From the NCBI RefSeq assembly GCF_000157895.3, contig NC_022663.1, forward strand, positions 1,984,001-2,048,000: a stretch of 64,000 bases of DNA, given 5' to 3'. Shown piece after piece: positions 42,784-51,698 of this stretch (position 1 is its first letter; each line of letters opens with the position of its first letter). This stretch comes from Mycobacterium kansasii ATCC 12478 (GTDB taxonomy: Bacteria > Actinomycetota > Actinomycetes > Mycobacteriales > Mycobacteriaceae). The notes under the pieces were generated by a model. The model was not told the DNA's origin and made no database searches. It saw only the letters and a program-made list of their open reading frames with translations. The position numbers and the translations under genes were made by a program.

Positions 42784-43686
42784 CTAAAGAGTCTTCAGGA
42801 TTTCCCGGGCTAGGGCCGCGGTTTCCGACGGCGTCTTGCCGACCTTGACGCCGGCCGCCTCGAGTGCCTCTTTCTTGGCGGCCGCGGTGCCCGACGAGCC
42901 GGACACGATCGCGCCCGCATGGCCCATGGTTTTGCCTTCCGGCGCGGTGAAGCCGGCGACGTAACCCACGACCGGCTTGGACACATTGGCCTTGATGAAG
43001 TCGGCCGCGCGTTCTTCGGCGTCACCGCCGATCTCGCCGATCATCACGATCAGCTTGGTGTCGGGATCCTTTTCGAAGGCCTCGATCGCGTCGATATGCG
43101 TGGTGCCGATCACCGGGTCACCGCCGATCCCGATGGCAGTGGAGAAACCGAGGTCCCGCAACTCGAACATCATCTGGTAGGTCAGCGTGCCGGACTTGGA
43201 CACCAGGCCTATCGGGCCGGGTCCGGTGATATTGGCCGGGGTGATACCCACCAGGGCCTGGCCGGGCGTGATGATGCCGGGACAGTTGGGGCCGATGATG
43301 CGGGTCTTGCCGCCCTTCTGCATGTTGTAGGCCCAGGCGTAGGCGGTGTCCTGCACCGGTATGCCCTCGGTGATGACCACCAGCAGCGGGATCTCGGCAT
43401 CGATCGCCTCGATGATCGCGTCCTTGGCGAACTTGGGCGGCACAAAGATGATCGAGACGTCGGCGCCGGTCTTCTCCATCGCCTCCGTGACACTGCCGAA
43501 CACCGGCAGCTTGACCAGCCGGCCACCCTTGTCCTCATGCGTGACGGTGGTGCCGGCCTTGCGGGCGTTCACGCCGCCGACGATGTGGGTGCCCGCCTTG
43601 AGCATCCGGGCGGTGTGGACGGTGGCCTCAGAGCCGGTGATGCCCTGGACGATGACCTTGTTCTCTTTGGTCAGGAAGATCGCCAT
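42784..43686 (-). CDS. sucD: Succinyl-CoA ligase alpha subunit SucD
   Basis: The 300-residue protein has an N-terminal CoA-binding Rossmann domain (VIVQGITGSEATVHTARM), GPNCPGIITPGQ, VSKSGTLTYQM, and GIGGDPVIGTTHIDAIEAF. The phosphorylated His lies in GKTMGHAGAIVSGSSGTA. It makes succinate and GTP/ATP from succinyl-CoA in the TCA cycle. It follows sucC by 15 bases. Confidence 0.97.
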   Translation of the reverse strand: MAIFLTKENKVIVQGITGSEATVHTARMLKAGTHIVGGVNARKAGTTVTHEDKGGRLVKLPVFGSVTEAMEKTGADVSIIFVPPKFAKDAIIEAIDAEIPLLVVITEGIPVQDTAYAWAYNMQKGGKTRIIGPNCPGIITPGQALVGITPANITGPGPIGLVSKSGTLTYQMMFELRDLGFSTAIGIGGDPVIGTTHIDAIEAFEKDPDTKLIVMIGEIGGDAEERAADFIKANVSKPVVGYVAGFTAPEGKTMGHAGAIVSGSSGTAAAKKEALEAAGVKVGKTPSETAALAREILKTL

Positions 43687-43701
43687 TGTCGTGTGGTCCT
43701 T

Positions 43702-44865
43702 TCAGGCGCTCGCCAGCTCGGCGGCTTTGTCGGCGGCCTCGTCCATCGTCGGCACCAGCGTTACCAGGGGGTGGTTGGCCTCGGCAAGAATGCGCCGGCC
43801 TTCGTCGACGTTGTTGCCGTCCAAACGCACCACCAGCGGCTTGTTGGCCTCACCGCCCAGGATTTCCAGCGCCTTGACGATCCCGGTAGCCACGGCGTCG
43901 CAGGAGGTGATGCCGCCGAACACATTGACGAACACGCTCTTGACGTCCTCGTCGCCCAACACCACGTCCAATCCGGCTGCCATGACCTCGGCCGACGCAC
44001 CGCCGCCGATGTCGAGGAAGTTGGCCGGCTTGACGCCGCCGTGCTTCTCACCGGCATAGGCGACGACGTCGAGGGTCGACATCACGAGGCCGGCGCCATT
44101 GCCGATGATGCCGACCTGCCCGTCGAGCTTGACGTAGTTGAGGTCGTGCTCCTTGGCCTTGAGCTCCAGGGGATCGGTGGCGGCGCGGTCCTCGAACTCG
44201 CCGTGATCGGGATGACGGAAATCGGCGTTGGCGTCGAGGGTGATCTTGGCGTCCAGCGCCAGGATCTGGCCATCGGGTGTACGGACCAACGGGTTGACCT
44301 CCACCAGGGTCGCGTCCTCGGCGACGAACAGCTCCCAGAGCTTGGAAATGGTGACCGCGGCGGCGTCGAGAACCTCGGCCGGCAGGTGACCCTGCTCGGC
44401 AATGGAACGCGCAAACGCCGAGTCGACGCCCGTGACGGCGTCCACCGGGACTTTGGCCAGGCGGTCGGGCTTGGTGGCGGCCACTTCTTCGATGTCCATG
44501 CCGCCCTCGACCGAGCACATGGCCAGGTAGGTGCGGTTGGCGCGGTCCAGCAGGAAGGAGATGTAGTACTCCTCGGCGATATCGCTGGCCTCGGCGACCA
44601 GCAGCTTCTTGACGATGTGGCCCTTGATGTCCAGGCCGAGGATGTTCTGGGCGTGTTGGTAGGCGTCGTCTGGAGTGGCGGCGTATTTGACGCCGCCCGC
44701 CTTGCCCCGCCCGCCGATTTTGACCTGCGCCTTGACCATCACCGGACGACCGATCTCGGTGGCGATCGCCTTGGCGCCCTCGGCGCTGTCGGTCACTCGG
44801 CCGGGCGTGCTGGGCACGTTGTGCTTGGCGAACAGTTCCTTGGCTTGATACTCGAAAAGGTCCAT
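43702..44865 (-). CDS. sucC: Succinyl-CoA ligase beta subunit SucC
   Basis: The 387-residue protein starts MDLFEYQAKELFAKHNVP. The ATP-grasp domain has PVMVKAQVKIGGRGKAGGVK and VEVNPLVRTPDGQILALDAKI. The C-terminal ligase domain has GLVMSTLDVVAYAGEKHGGVKPANFLDIGG and NVFGGITSCD. It contributes the nucleotide-binding half of succinyl-CoA synthetase. A CRP-type site lies about 170 bases upstream, in the divergent promoter region. Confidence 0.97.
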   Translation of the reverse strand: MDLFEYQAKELFAKHNVPSTPGRVTDSAEGAKAIATEIGRPVMVKAQVKIGGRGKAGGVKYAATPDDAYQHAQNILGLDIKGHIVKKLLVAEASDIAEEYYISFLLDRANRTYLAMCSVEGGMDIEEVAATKPDRLAKVPVDAVTGVDSAFARSIAEQGHLPAEVLDAAAVTISKLWELFVAEDATLVEVNPLVRTPDGQILALDAKITLDANADFRHPDHGEFEDRAATDPLELKAKEHDLNYVKLDGQVGIIGNGAGLVMSTLDVVAYAGEKHGGVKPANFLDIGGGASAEVMAAGLDVVLGDEDVKSVFVNVFGGITSCDAVATGIVKALEILGGEANKPLVVRLDGNNVDEGRRILAEANHPLVTLVPTMDEAADKAAELASA

Positions 44866-45034
44866 GTGCTCACTGTCGTCGCTGGGCTATCTGCTGGGCC
44901 TGTAGGCAGGCCTATAGGCGGCAAAGCCAGATTCGGCAAACCGCACGGTTGGAACTGTAGCGAGGCGCCAAACGACCGCCGTGATCGCATCCCATCGGTG
45001 TGGCGGACGTCACCAAATACCGCCGGCTTCCAAA

Positions 45035-45050
45035 CGTGATACAGATCACA
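45035..45050. promoter_or_regulatory. CRP (Rv3676-type) binding site
   Basis: CGTGATACAGATCACA matches TGTGA-N6-TCACA with one difference at the first base. It lies between sucC (minus) and the M23 peptidase gene (plus). A TATTGT -10-like element follows at about 45064-45069. It is likely cAMP-CRP control of the peptidase gene and perhaps of sucCD. Confidence 0.82.
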
Positions 45051-45154
45051 TTTGCGGGTGGGTTATTGTCCTGAGGTTGCAAGCCCCATTGATGAGCGGA
45101 TACCGTCTCAGGGTCCAGATAACGTTATGGTCACGATACGAGGACATTTCAGCG

Positions 45155-46222
45155 TTGTCCCAGCACCGATTCGCCCGTCCTGCCGCTGCAGGCGGGCTTT
45201 ATGCATCCCGCGATCGTCGGCTTCACCATCACCACCGTAACGAAATCACCGAAATCATCCCGCTGGACGGATTCGACGGGTTCGACGAGCTGGAACTCGC
45301 CGACCTCGACGAGCTGGACTTTGGCGATCCCGAGTTCGGAACTGACGTGCAGTTGTTGCAGGCCCCCGAACTCGACGACCTGCATGAGACCGACGACCTC
45401 ACCCCCGCGTGGCTGGCCGGCCCGACCGAGGTGCTGGCCGCTCTGAGCATCGAGTCCGGCGGCCAAGCACCTGCCCCGCGCCCGCACGCCGCGACTGTCA
45501 CCCCGGTGCCCCGGCGAGGCGGGCAGCACCGCAAGCAGCCGACCAGCGCTGCCAAGGGACGCCTGCTGATCTCGGCGATGGCCGCAGGTGCCGCCGCGGC
45601 CGCTGCGCATACGGCAACTCATCAAACCGACACCACCACGGCCGACACCGTGTTGAGCGCTAATGCGTCGGCCCTCACCGGAGGGTCGGGTGGCACCCCC
45701 CGGGGGGTTCAGGTCATTGCCGCGCAGCCGGCGGCAAGTGCGGCAGTGCACAACGCGGAACTGGCCCATGGTGTGGCGTTTGCGCAAGAACGCGCCCAGC
45801 GTGAGGCACGACTGCAGCAGCCGCTGTATGTCTTGCCGGCCAAAGGCATATTCACGTCGAATTTCGGGTATCGCTGGGGTGTGCTGCACGCTGGTATCGA
45901 TCTGGCCAACTCCATCGGGACGCCGATCTACGCGGTGTCGGACGGTGTCGTGATCGACGCCGGCCCTACCGCCGGCTACGGCATGTGGGTCAAGTTGCGC
46001 CACGCCGACGGCACCGTGACCCTCTACGGGCACGTCAACACCACGCTGGTCAGCGTCGGTCAGCGCGTGATGGCGGGCGACCAGATCGCCACCATGGGCA
46101 ACCGGGGCTTTTCCACCGGCCCGCACCTCCATTTCGAAGTGCTCCTGGGCGGCACCGAGCGAATCGACCCCGTGCCGTGGCTGGCCAAGCGCGGAATCTT
46201 TGTAGGCAACTACGCCGGCTGA
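45155..46222 (+). CDS. M23 peptidase-domain protein (LytM-like, Rv0950c orthologue)
   Basis: The frame is open from 44981. The TTG at 45155 (LSQHRFARPAAAGGLYASRD) begins the part that looks conserved and gives 355 residues; the ATG at 45092 is an alternative. An acidic N-terminus (DGFDGFDELELADLDELDFG) precedes a short hydrophobic segment (about 140-160, LLISAMAAGAAAAAAHTA), a helical linker, and the M23 domain (about 230-355). The M23 domain has SNFGYRWGVLHAGIDLANSIGTPIYAV (zinc His/Asp) and GPHLHFEVLLGG. It should cut or bind peptidoglycan peptides. The zinc ligands HxxxD and HxH are present, so it may be active. Confidence 0.85.
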   Translation: MSQHRFARPAAAGGLYASRDRRLHHHHRNEITEIIPLDGFDGFDELELADLDELDFGDPEFGTDVQLLQAPELDDLHETDDLTPAWLAGPTEVLAALSIESGGQAPAPRPHAATVTPVPRRGGQHRKQPTSAAKGRLLISAMAAGAAAAAAHTATHQTDTTTADTVLSANASALTGGSGGTPRGVQVIAAQPAASAAVHNAELAHGVAFAQERAQREARLQQPLYVLPAKGIFTSNFGYRWGVLHAGIDLANSIGTPIYAVSDGVVIDAGPTAGYGMWVKLRHADGTVTLYGHVNTTLVSVGQRVMAGDQIATMGNRGFSTGPHLHFEVLLGGTERIDPVPWLAKRGIFVGNYAG

Positions 46223-46225
46223 CCG

Positions 46226-46810
46226 GTGACCGCAGCCAGCCGTCCCCCCGCGCCTGAGAACCCGTCCGAGCCCACTGGATCTCTCGAGGAACCGCGCACC
46301 CGGATCATCCGCCGGGCGCCGACCGGACCACTGCCCGCGATATCCGATTCTGCGGCCACCCAGATCTCGCGCCACCCAGCAGCGTCGGACGCGACCGGCC
46401 GGGTGGACCACTTTCCGCCCCTACCGGCCGCGATCGGCCACGAGCCGAGCCCCTGGACGGCCGTCGCGGCTGCGGCGGTCAGCATCGTGAGCGGATGGGC
46501 CACCACGGTGGTGGCCACCGACCTGATTGCCGGATGGTGGCGGACCGATCGACTGTTCTGCATCGCGGTGGGCTTTCTGGCCCTGGTCTTCGCCGCGGCC
46601 ACCGTCACCGGCGTGATCATGTTGCTGCTTCGCCGGTCTCTGGGGCGCTATCTGATCGCGGCGGGTGCGGTGGTCGCGGTGTTGACCTACGGTGGCGTGT
46701 TCATCGCGGGTGCGCGCGTCGGGTGGATCGTGCACACCCTGCCGTTGCTGCCGATCGCCAGCGCGGTGTTGGCCCTGCATCCGGCGACCAAACGCTGGCT
46801 CGTGGAGTAG
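46226..46810 (+). CDS. Small four-TM membrane protein
   Basis: The 194-residue protein starts from GTG 46226, three bases after the peptidase stop, so the two are probably cotranscribed. The first 70 residues are Pro/Ser/Arg-rich and cytoplasmic. Four membrane segments follow (about 75-185): AVAAAAVSIVSGWATTVVATDLI, LFCIAVGFLALVFAAATVTGVIMLLL, YLIAAGAVVAVLTYGGVFIAG and HTLPLLPIASAVLALH. No known domain was recognised. It could support the peptidase in the envelope. Confidence 0.75.
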   Translation: MTAASRPPAPENPSEPTGSLEEPRTRIIRRAPTGPLPAISDSAATQISRHPAASDATGRVDHFPPLPAAIGHEPSPWTAVAAAAVSIVSGWATTVVATDLIAGWWRTDRLFCIAVGFLALVFAAATVTGVIMLLLRRSLGRYLIAAGAVVAVLTYGGVFIAGARVGWIVHTLPLLPIASAVLALHPATKRWLVE

Positions 46811-46884
46811 CGGCTTCGCCGAACATGTTGCCACTATGAGGTTTTCACGCATTTCGCGGCGAGTTCACGGTCGGTGCAAGAGCG

Positions 46885-49191
46885 CTACAGCTTGGTGACC
46901 GGGGCATGGTTGTGCATCAGCTTGACCCGCCCCGAACTGCCGAAGTCGATCAGCGACATCGCGGACTCCCCTACGCCGGAGACTTCCTCGACCCGGCCCA
47001 AGCCGTACTTGTCGTGGGTGACTCGATCGCCGGGCTGTAGCACCAGCAGCGGGCGCTTGCTCGCCCCAGCAGAACGGGTGGGCGCCGACCGCGGGGCGCC
47101 GAACCGGCCGGCTCCGCTCACCGGCGCACTGAACGACGGCTTCGGCGCGGTGCGGCGCCAGTCGATGAGCTCCTGCGGAATCTCGCGCAGGAAGCGCGAT
47201 TCCGGATTCAGCATCGGCTGTCCCCAAGAAGACCGCACCATGGCCCGGCTGACATAAAGCCGTTGCCGGGCCCGCGTGATGCCGACGTAGGCCAGCCGCC
47301 GCTCCTCGGACAGTTCGGTCGGGTCGTCCAGCGCCCGCATGTGCGGGAACATCCCGTCCTCCCAGCCGGTCACGAATACCACCGGGAACTCCAGCCCCTT
47401 GGCGGTATGCAACGTCATCAGCGTGACGACACCGGCACCGTGCTCGGGGATCTCGTCAGAGTCGGCGATCAGCGACACTCGTTCCAGAAACGCCGCCAAC
47501 ACGCCGGTGTCCGGCACGTCTTCGTTGTCCGGTTCCAGCGCAGCGGTATTCGCCTGGTCGGCGCTGAATTCGTGTGCGACGCTGACGAGTTCGTTGAGGT
47601 TGTCCAGCCGCGCCAGCTCCTGGGGGTCGGTGGACGATTCCAGCTCCCGACGGTATCCGGTACGTTCCAGCACCGCCTCGACCAGCTCACCGAGGTCGTC
47701 ATCGAGGCGGCCCCGCAGGCCGTCGAGGATCTCCACAAAGCCCGCGATCGCCTTCTCCGCGCGGGTGTTGAGCATCGGCACCTTGCCCTCGGCCGCGGCT
47801 TGTAGCGCGTCTGCGAAGCTGGAGCCGGTGTTCTCGGCGTAGACGGCCACGCACGCCTCGGCGCGATCGCCGATGCCGCGCCGTGGCGTGTTGAGAATGC
47901 GCCGCATGCTGACCGCGTCACCGGGATTGTCCAGCACACGCAGGTAGGCGACGATGTCGCGGATCTCCTTGCGCTCGTAAAAGCGCACGCCCCCAACGAC
48001 TTTGTATGGAATTCCGGCGCGAATGAACACCTCTTCCAAGGACCGCGACGAGTTGTTGGTGCGGTAGAAGACGGCGACGTCGTTGTAGGTGATCTCGCCA
48101 CGCTCGGCCAGCGCGTCGATCTCTTCGGCGACGAACCGGGCCTCGTCGTGCTCGTTGTCGGCGACGTAGCCGACGATCAACTCCCCTTCGCCGGCGTCGG
48201 TCCACAGTCGCTTCTCCCGGCGCCCGGCGTTGCGGGCGATCACGGAGTTGGCCGCCGACAGGATGTTCTGTGTGGAGCGGTAATTCTGTTCCAGCAGAAT
48301 GGTTGTCGCGTCGGGGTAGTCGCGCTCGAAGTCTTCGATGTTGCGAATGGTGGCGCCACGGAACGCGTAGATCGACTGGTCGGCGTCGCCGACGACGCAC
48401 AACTCCGCTGGGGGTACGTCATCTTCGGTGTCGCGCCCGACGAGCTCACGCACCAGCACGTACTGCGCGTGGTTGGTGTCCTGGTATTCGTCTACCAGGA
48501 CATGCCGGAACCGCCGCCGGTAGTACTGGGCGATGTCCGGGAAGGTCTGCAACACCGCGACGGTCTCGCCGATGAGGTCGTCGAAATCCAGCGCATTGGC
48601 CGCCCGTAGCCGCCGCTGGTACTCGGCGTAGACGGATGCGACGGTACGTGCCAAGTCATCTGAGTCGTCCGTCAGGTGGGCCAGCGCCCGATGGGGGTCG
48701 ATCAGCTCGTTCTTCAGGTTCGAGATCGCGTTCGCCAGCAGCCGCGGCGAATACCGCTTGATGTCCAGGCCCATGTCCCGGCCGATCATCTGCAGCAGCC
48801 GCCGCGAGTCGTCGGCGTCGTAGATGGAGAAGTTGGAATTAAGACCTTCGATCAGCGACGCCTGGTTGCGCAGGATGCGCACACACGTCGAATGAAACGT
48901 GGACACCCACATGTACCGGGCCCGGGCGCCGACCAGGCGCACCACACGTTCCCGCATCTCGGCGGCGGCCTTATTGGTGAAGGTGATCGCCAAAATCTGA
49001 CCGACCGCGACACCGCGGGCGGCGATCAGGTAAGCGATCCGCCGGGTCAACACCGCCGTCTTACCCGAACCCGCGCCCGCGACGATCAGCAGCGGCGCGC
49101 CCTCATGCAGCACCGCCTGGCGCTGTTGCGGGTTGAGGCCGTCGAGCAGCTGATCTGTTTCGGACTTCGCATCGGTCGCGTGCACACTCAT
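46885..49191 (-). CDS. uvrD1: ATP-dependent DNA helicase UvrD1
   Basis: The 768-residue SF1A helicase has the Q motif GLNPQQRQAVLH, Walker A VAGAGSGKTAVLTRR, LAITFTNKAAAEMRERV, motif II VLVDEYQDTNHAQY, motif III GDADQSIYAFRGA, motif IV LLEQNYRST, motif V VTLMTLHTAKGLEFPVVFV and motif VI EERRLAYVGITRARQ. The C-terminal Tudor-like end has LQPGDRVTHDKYGLGRVEEV. It unwinds DNA in nucleotide excision repair; the mycobacterial enzyme works with Ku. No SOS box was seen upstream. Confidence 0.97.
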   Translation of the reverse strand: MSVHATDAKSETDQLLDGLNPQQRQAVLHEGAPLLIVAGAGSGKTAVLTRRIAYLIAARGVAVGQILAITFTNKAAAEMRERVVRLVGARARYMWVSTFHSTCVRILRNQASLIEGLNSNFSIYDADDSRRLLQMIGRDMGLDIKRYSPRLLANAISNLKNELIDPHRALAHLTDDSDDLARTVASVYAEYQRRLRAANALDFDDLIGETVAVLQTFPDIAQYYRRRFRHVLVDEYQDTNHAQYVLVRELVGRDTEDDVPPAELCVVGDADQSIYAFRGATIRNIEDFERDYPDATTILLEQNYRSTQNILSAANSVIARNAGRREKRLWTDAGEGELIVGYVADNEHDEARFVAEEIDALAERGEITYNDVAVFYRTNNSSRSLEEVFIRAGIPYKVVGGVRFYERKEIRDIVAYLRVLDNPGDAVSMRRILNTPRRGIGDRAEACVAVYAENTGSSFADALQAAAEGKVPMLNTRAEKAIAGFVEILDGLRGRLDDDLGELVEAVLERTGYRRELESSTDPQELARLDNLNELVSVAHEFSADQANTAALEPDNEDVPDTGVLAAFLERVSLIADSDEIPEHGAGVVTLMTLHTAKGLEFPVVFVTGWEDGMFPHMRALDDPTELSEERRLAYVGITRARQRLYVSRAMVRSSWGQPMLNPESRFLREIPQELIDWRRTAPKPSFSAPVSGAGRFGAPRSAPTRSAGASKRPLLVLQPGDRVTHDKYGLGRVEEVSGVGESAMSLIDFGSSGRVKLMHNHAPVTKL

Positions 49192-49263
49192 GTCGGTCCA
49201 AACTTACCGCCGCCCACCGACGACTCGTCGGGCCAGGCGGGCTGAGCGTTCGGAACGGTGTGG

Positions 49264-51294
49264 TTACTCGAACCCGGACTGGTCGTTGCCCGTGTGATTG
49301 CTGCCCGAGCTGTTGCTTCCCGAGTTGCCCCAGCCCGAATTCAACGTCCCGGACTGGCCGAAGCCCGAATTGTCGGTGCCGGTGTTCATGAAGCCCACGT
49401 TGCCGGTGACACCGCCGTTCGCAAAGCCAATACCAAAGCTGCTGGTATTCGAGAATCCGACGGAGTTGACCCCCGAGTTGGAGAACCCGGTATTGCGGCT
49501 ATTTGTGTTTTGGAAGCCCGTCTGGAAGTTACCGATGTTTCCGTAGCCCTCGCTCGAATTGCCGGTGTTCTCCCATCCGGAAGTACTGTTCCCATGGTTA
49601 TTGAACCCCGAGGTTCCGGTGCCGGTGTTGCCGAAACCGGAGTTTGTGGCGCCGGTGTCGGTTGCGCTGCCGAAGCCGGTATTCACATCGCCGGCATTTC
49701 CGGCGCCGGTGTTTATGCTCCCCGAGTTCCAAAATCCGGTGTTGGTGTTGCCCGAATTTCCAAACCCGGTATTGCCGGAGCCGGAGTTGTAGAAGCCCAC
49801 GCTGCTCGCACCGGAGTTGAAGAAGCCCACGGTGCCGCTCGAGCCCGAGTTGAAGGCGCCTACCGCAAAGCCGCCGCCGTTTCCGACGCCCACATTATCG
49901 CTTCCAGCGTTCCAGAAACCGACATTTCCGTGGCCGGAGTTCCCGAATCCGACGTTGGTGTTAGTCGTGTTGACCCAACCAGAATTGTGGTTACCGGAGT
50001 TCATGATACCGGTATTCGTATTGCCGGAGTTCGCGATTCCCGTGTTTACGTCGCCCGAGTTGCCGATGCCCCAGTTTCCGTCGCCGGAATTGAAGAAGCC
50101 CACGTTGTTGTCGCCGGAATTGAATAAGCCGATGTTGCCGCTGCCGGAGTTCAGTCCGTTGAAGTTGATTCCAAACTGATTGTCGCCGGTCAGACCGATG
50201 CCGAAATTGTTGTTCCCCGAGTTGCCGAAGCCGATGTTGAACTCGCCGGTATTGCCCAGCCCAATGTTGAGGTTACCAAAGTTACCTATACCGATGTTGG
50301 AGTTGCCGGTATTGCCAAGTCCGACATTCGAGTTTCCTGCCGTGGGCATAGCTCCGGGACCGCTGTTGCCGAAGCCGAAGTTGGCATTACCAAAATTTCC
50401 GCTGCCTACATTGAAATTGCCGGTATTCCCGTTGCCAATATTCCCGCTGCCACTGTTGCCGCTCCCTATGTTTCCACCACCGGTGGCCTGAGAGTTTCCG
50501 AAGCCAAAGTTGCCATTGCCACGATTACCGGCACCGAAGTTTCTGCTGCCCCTGTTTCCGCTGCCCATGTTGAAACTGCCGGTGTTTCCGCTGCCGAAAT
50601 TGAGGATTCCGCTCAGGTTTCCGTCGCCGAAGTTGAGGTTGCCATTGTTCCCGCTGCCGAAGTTTGCATTACCGGTATTGCCGCTGCCCAGGTTCCCGCT
50701 GCCGATGTTTCCCAAGCCCAGGTTCCCGGCACCGATGTTGCCGACGGCCGAAAGCGCGCTCAGGCCCGGGATGTTCTGCAGTAGCTGCTGCCACGGAGCC
50801 AGCCCGGCGGCCGCTGCCGAAGCTCCACCGTGATAACCCGCCATCGCGGCCACATCCTGAGCCCACATCTGTTCGTACAGCCCTTCGATGTGCGCGATCG
50901 CCGGCGCGTTCAGCCCGAACCAGTTCGACAGCACCATCTGCACCAACGCATTCCGGTTGGCCGCCACCGCGGCCGGCACGACCGTCGCGGCCCGCGCCGC
51001 CTCGAACACGCCGGCGACCGTTCGGGCCTGCCCGGCCGCCGCTACGGCCTGGGTTGCCGCCGCGCTCAGCCAACTTGCGTACGGTGCGGCCGCTGCCACC
51101 ATCGCGGTCGACGCGGGCCCCTGCCATGCCTGGGCAGCCAACCCCGAAGTCAGCGAGCCGAACGACGACGCCGCCGAACTCAGTTCCTCGGCCAACCCTG
51201 CCCAGGCCGCCGCGGCGTCGAGCATGGGAGCCGCGCCCGCACCCGCAAACATCCGCGAAGAGTTGATCTCCGGAGGCAACACCGAATAATTCAT
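49264..51294 (-). CDS. PPE-MPTR family protein
   Basis: The 676-residue protein starts from the ATG ending at 51294 (MNYSVLPPEINSSRMFAGAG). The PPE domain (1-180) has Pro-Pro-Glu at 7-9 and the WxG motif AWQGP. From about residue 190, it has many NxGxGNxG pentapeptide-type repeats (GSGNIGNGNTGNFNVGSGN) to the end (NHTGNDQSGFE). It is an ESX-secreted or surface protein. It lies between uvrD1 and chorismate mutase, a place without a PPE gene in M. tuberculosis as I recall it. Confidence 0.93.
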   Translation of the reverse strand: MNYSVLPPEINSSRMFAGAGAAPMLDAAAAWAGLAEELSSAASSFGSLTSGLAAQAWQGPASTAMVAAAAPYASWLSAAATQAVAAAGQARTVAGVFEAARAATVVPAAVAANRNALVQMVLSNWFGLNAPAIAHIEGLYEQMWAQDVAAMAGYHGGASAAAAGLAPWQQLLQNIPGLSALSAVGNIGAGNLGLGNIGSGNLGSGNTGNANFGSGNNGNLNFGDGNLSGILNFGSGNTGSFNMGSGNRGSRNFGAGNRGNGNFGFGNSQATGGGNIGSGNSGSGNIGNGNTGNFNVGSGNFGNANFGFGNSGPGAMPTAGNSNVGLGNTGNSNIGIGNFGNLNIGLGNTGEFNIGFGNSGNNNFGIGLTGDNQFGINFNGLNSGSGNIGLFNSGDNNVGFFNSGDGNWGIGNSGDVNTGIANSGNTNTGIMNSGNHNSGWVNTTNTNVGFGNSGHGNVGFWNAGSDNVGVGNGGGFAVGAFNSGSSGTVGFFNSGASSVGFYNSGSGNTGFGNSGNTNTGFWNSGSINTGAGNAGDVNTGFGSATDTGATNSGFGNTGTGTSGFNNHGNSTSGWENTGNSSEGYGNIGNFQTGFQNTNSRNTGFSNSGVNSVGFSNTSSFGIGFANGGVTGNVGFMNTGTDNSGFGQSGTLNSGWGNSGSNSSGSNHTGNDQSGFE

Positions 51295-51567
51295 CACCAC
51301 AGTCCTTCCGCCCCTGGGCCCGACCCAGCCGGCTCCCCTTGTACCAGTGCCACACTCGCCGACACAGCGCGTAGAGCTTACGGCCGGCATTGCGGCATGA
51401 TGGGCGTTTTCGCGCTACTTTTCGCCAATCGAATCGACGCTCCGCCGCACGCGGCGAACCCGCGGGACCGGACAGGGTCCATCGGCCGCAGCCTGCCCGC
51501 CACGATTTCCGGCCAACAGGTCGCCGGCTTTTTGCGCAGCCGGCGCCCTTGGTGGCACACTCGGTTG

Positions 51568-51627
51568 GTGCTCAACAGGCAGCGCCGATTTTTCTACGGG
51601 TACCGACCAGCGGTGCCCGTGGTCTAG
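51568..51627 (+). CDS. Putative aromatic leader peptide upstream of chorismate mutase
   Basis: The 19-codon frame reads VLNRQRRFFYGYRPAVPVV then TAG, from GTG 51568 (TTG 51565 is also possible). It holds four aromatic residues within five codons (Phe-Phe-Tyr-Gly-Tyr, 51589-51603). It ends 71 bases before the chorismate mutase start and is followed by two mutually exclusive hairpins. This is the layout of an attenuation leader, like aroR in Corynebacterium. No strong ribosome site is seen, which is the main weakness. Confidence 0.6.
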   Translation: MLNRQRRFFYGYRPAVPVV

Positions 51628-51629
51628 CT

Positions 51630-51680
51630 GCTCTCGCAGAGCCCCGTGGTCCGCTTCGGCGATTCGGGGCTCGTCTCTTG
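51630..51680 (+). promoter_or_regulatory. Candidate antiterminator/terminator hairpins of an attenuator
   Basis: The first hairpin, GCTCT-CGC-AGAGC, occupies 51630-51642. The second, GAGCCCCG (51639-51646) pairing with CGGGGCTC (51665-51672), is followed by GTCTCTTGTG and shares bases with the first, so only one can form. A ribosome at the leader stop codon (51625) would cover the first hairpin and allow the second; a ribosome stalled at the aromatic codons would leave the first free. This fits classic amino-acid attenuation. Confidence 0.6.
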
Positions 51681-51698
51681 TGTGAGGCCCGATACCGG

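Noticed and set aside
42919..45039. 706-codon plus-strand open frame
   Set aside because: It is the shadow of sucD and sucC on the other strand; composition is Asp/Gly/His-rich with no domain.
49192..49263. SOS (LexA) box for uvrD1
   Set aside because: No CGAAC-N4-GTTCG-type palindrome was found upstream of uvrD1.
49298..50833. Leu/Pro/Lys-rich plus-strand frames
   Set aside because: They are the antisense of the PPE-MPTR repeats; their periodic sequence only mirrors those repeats.
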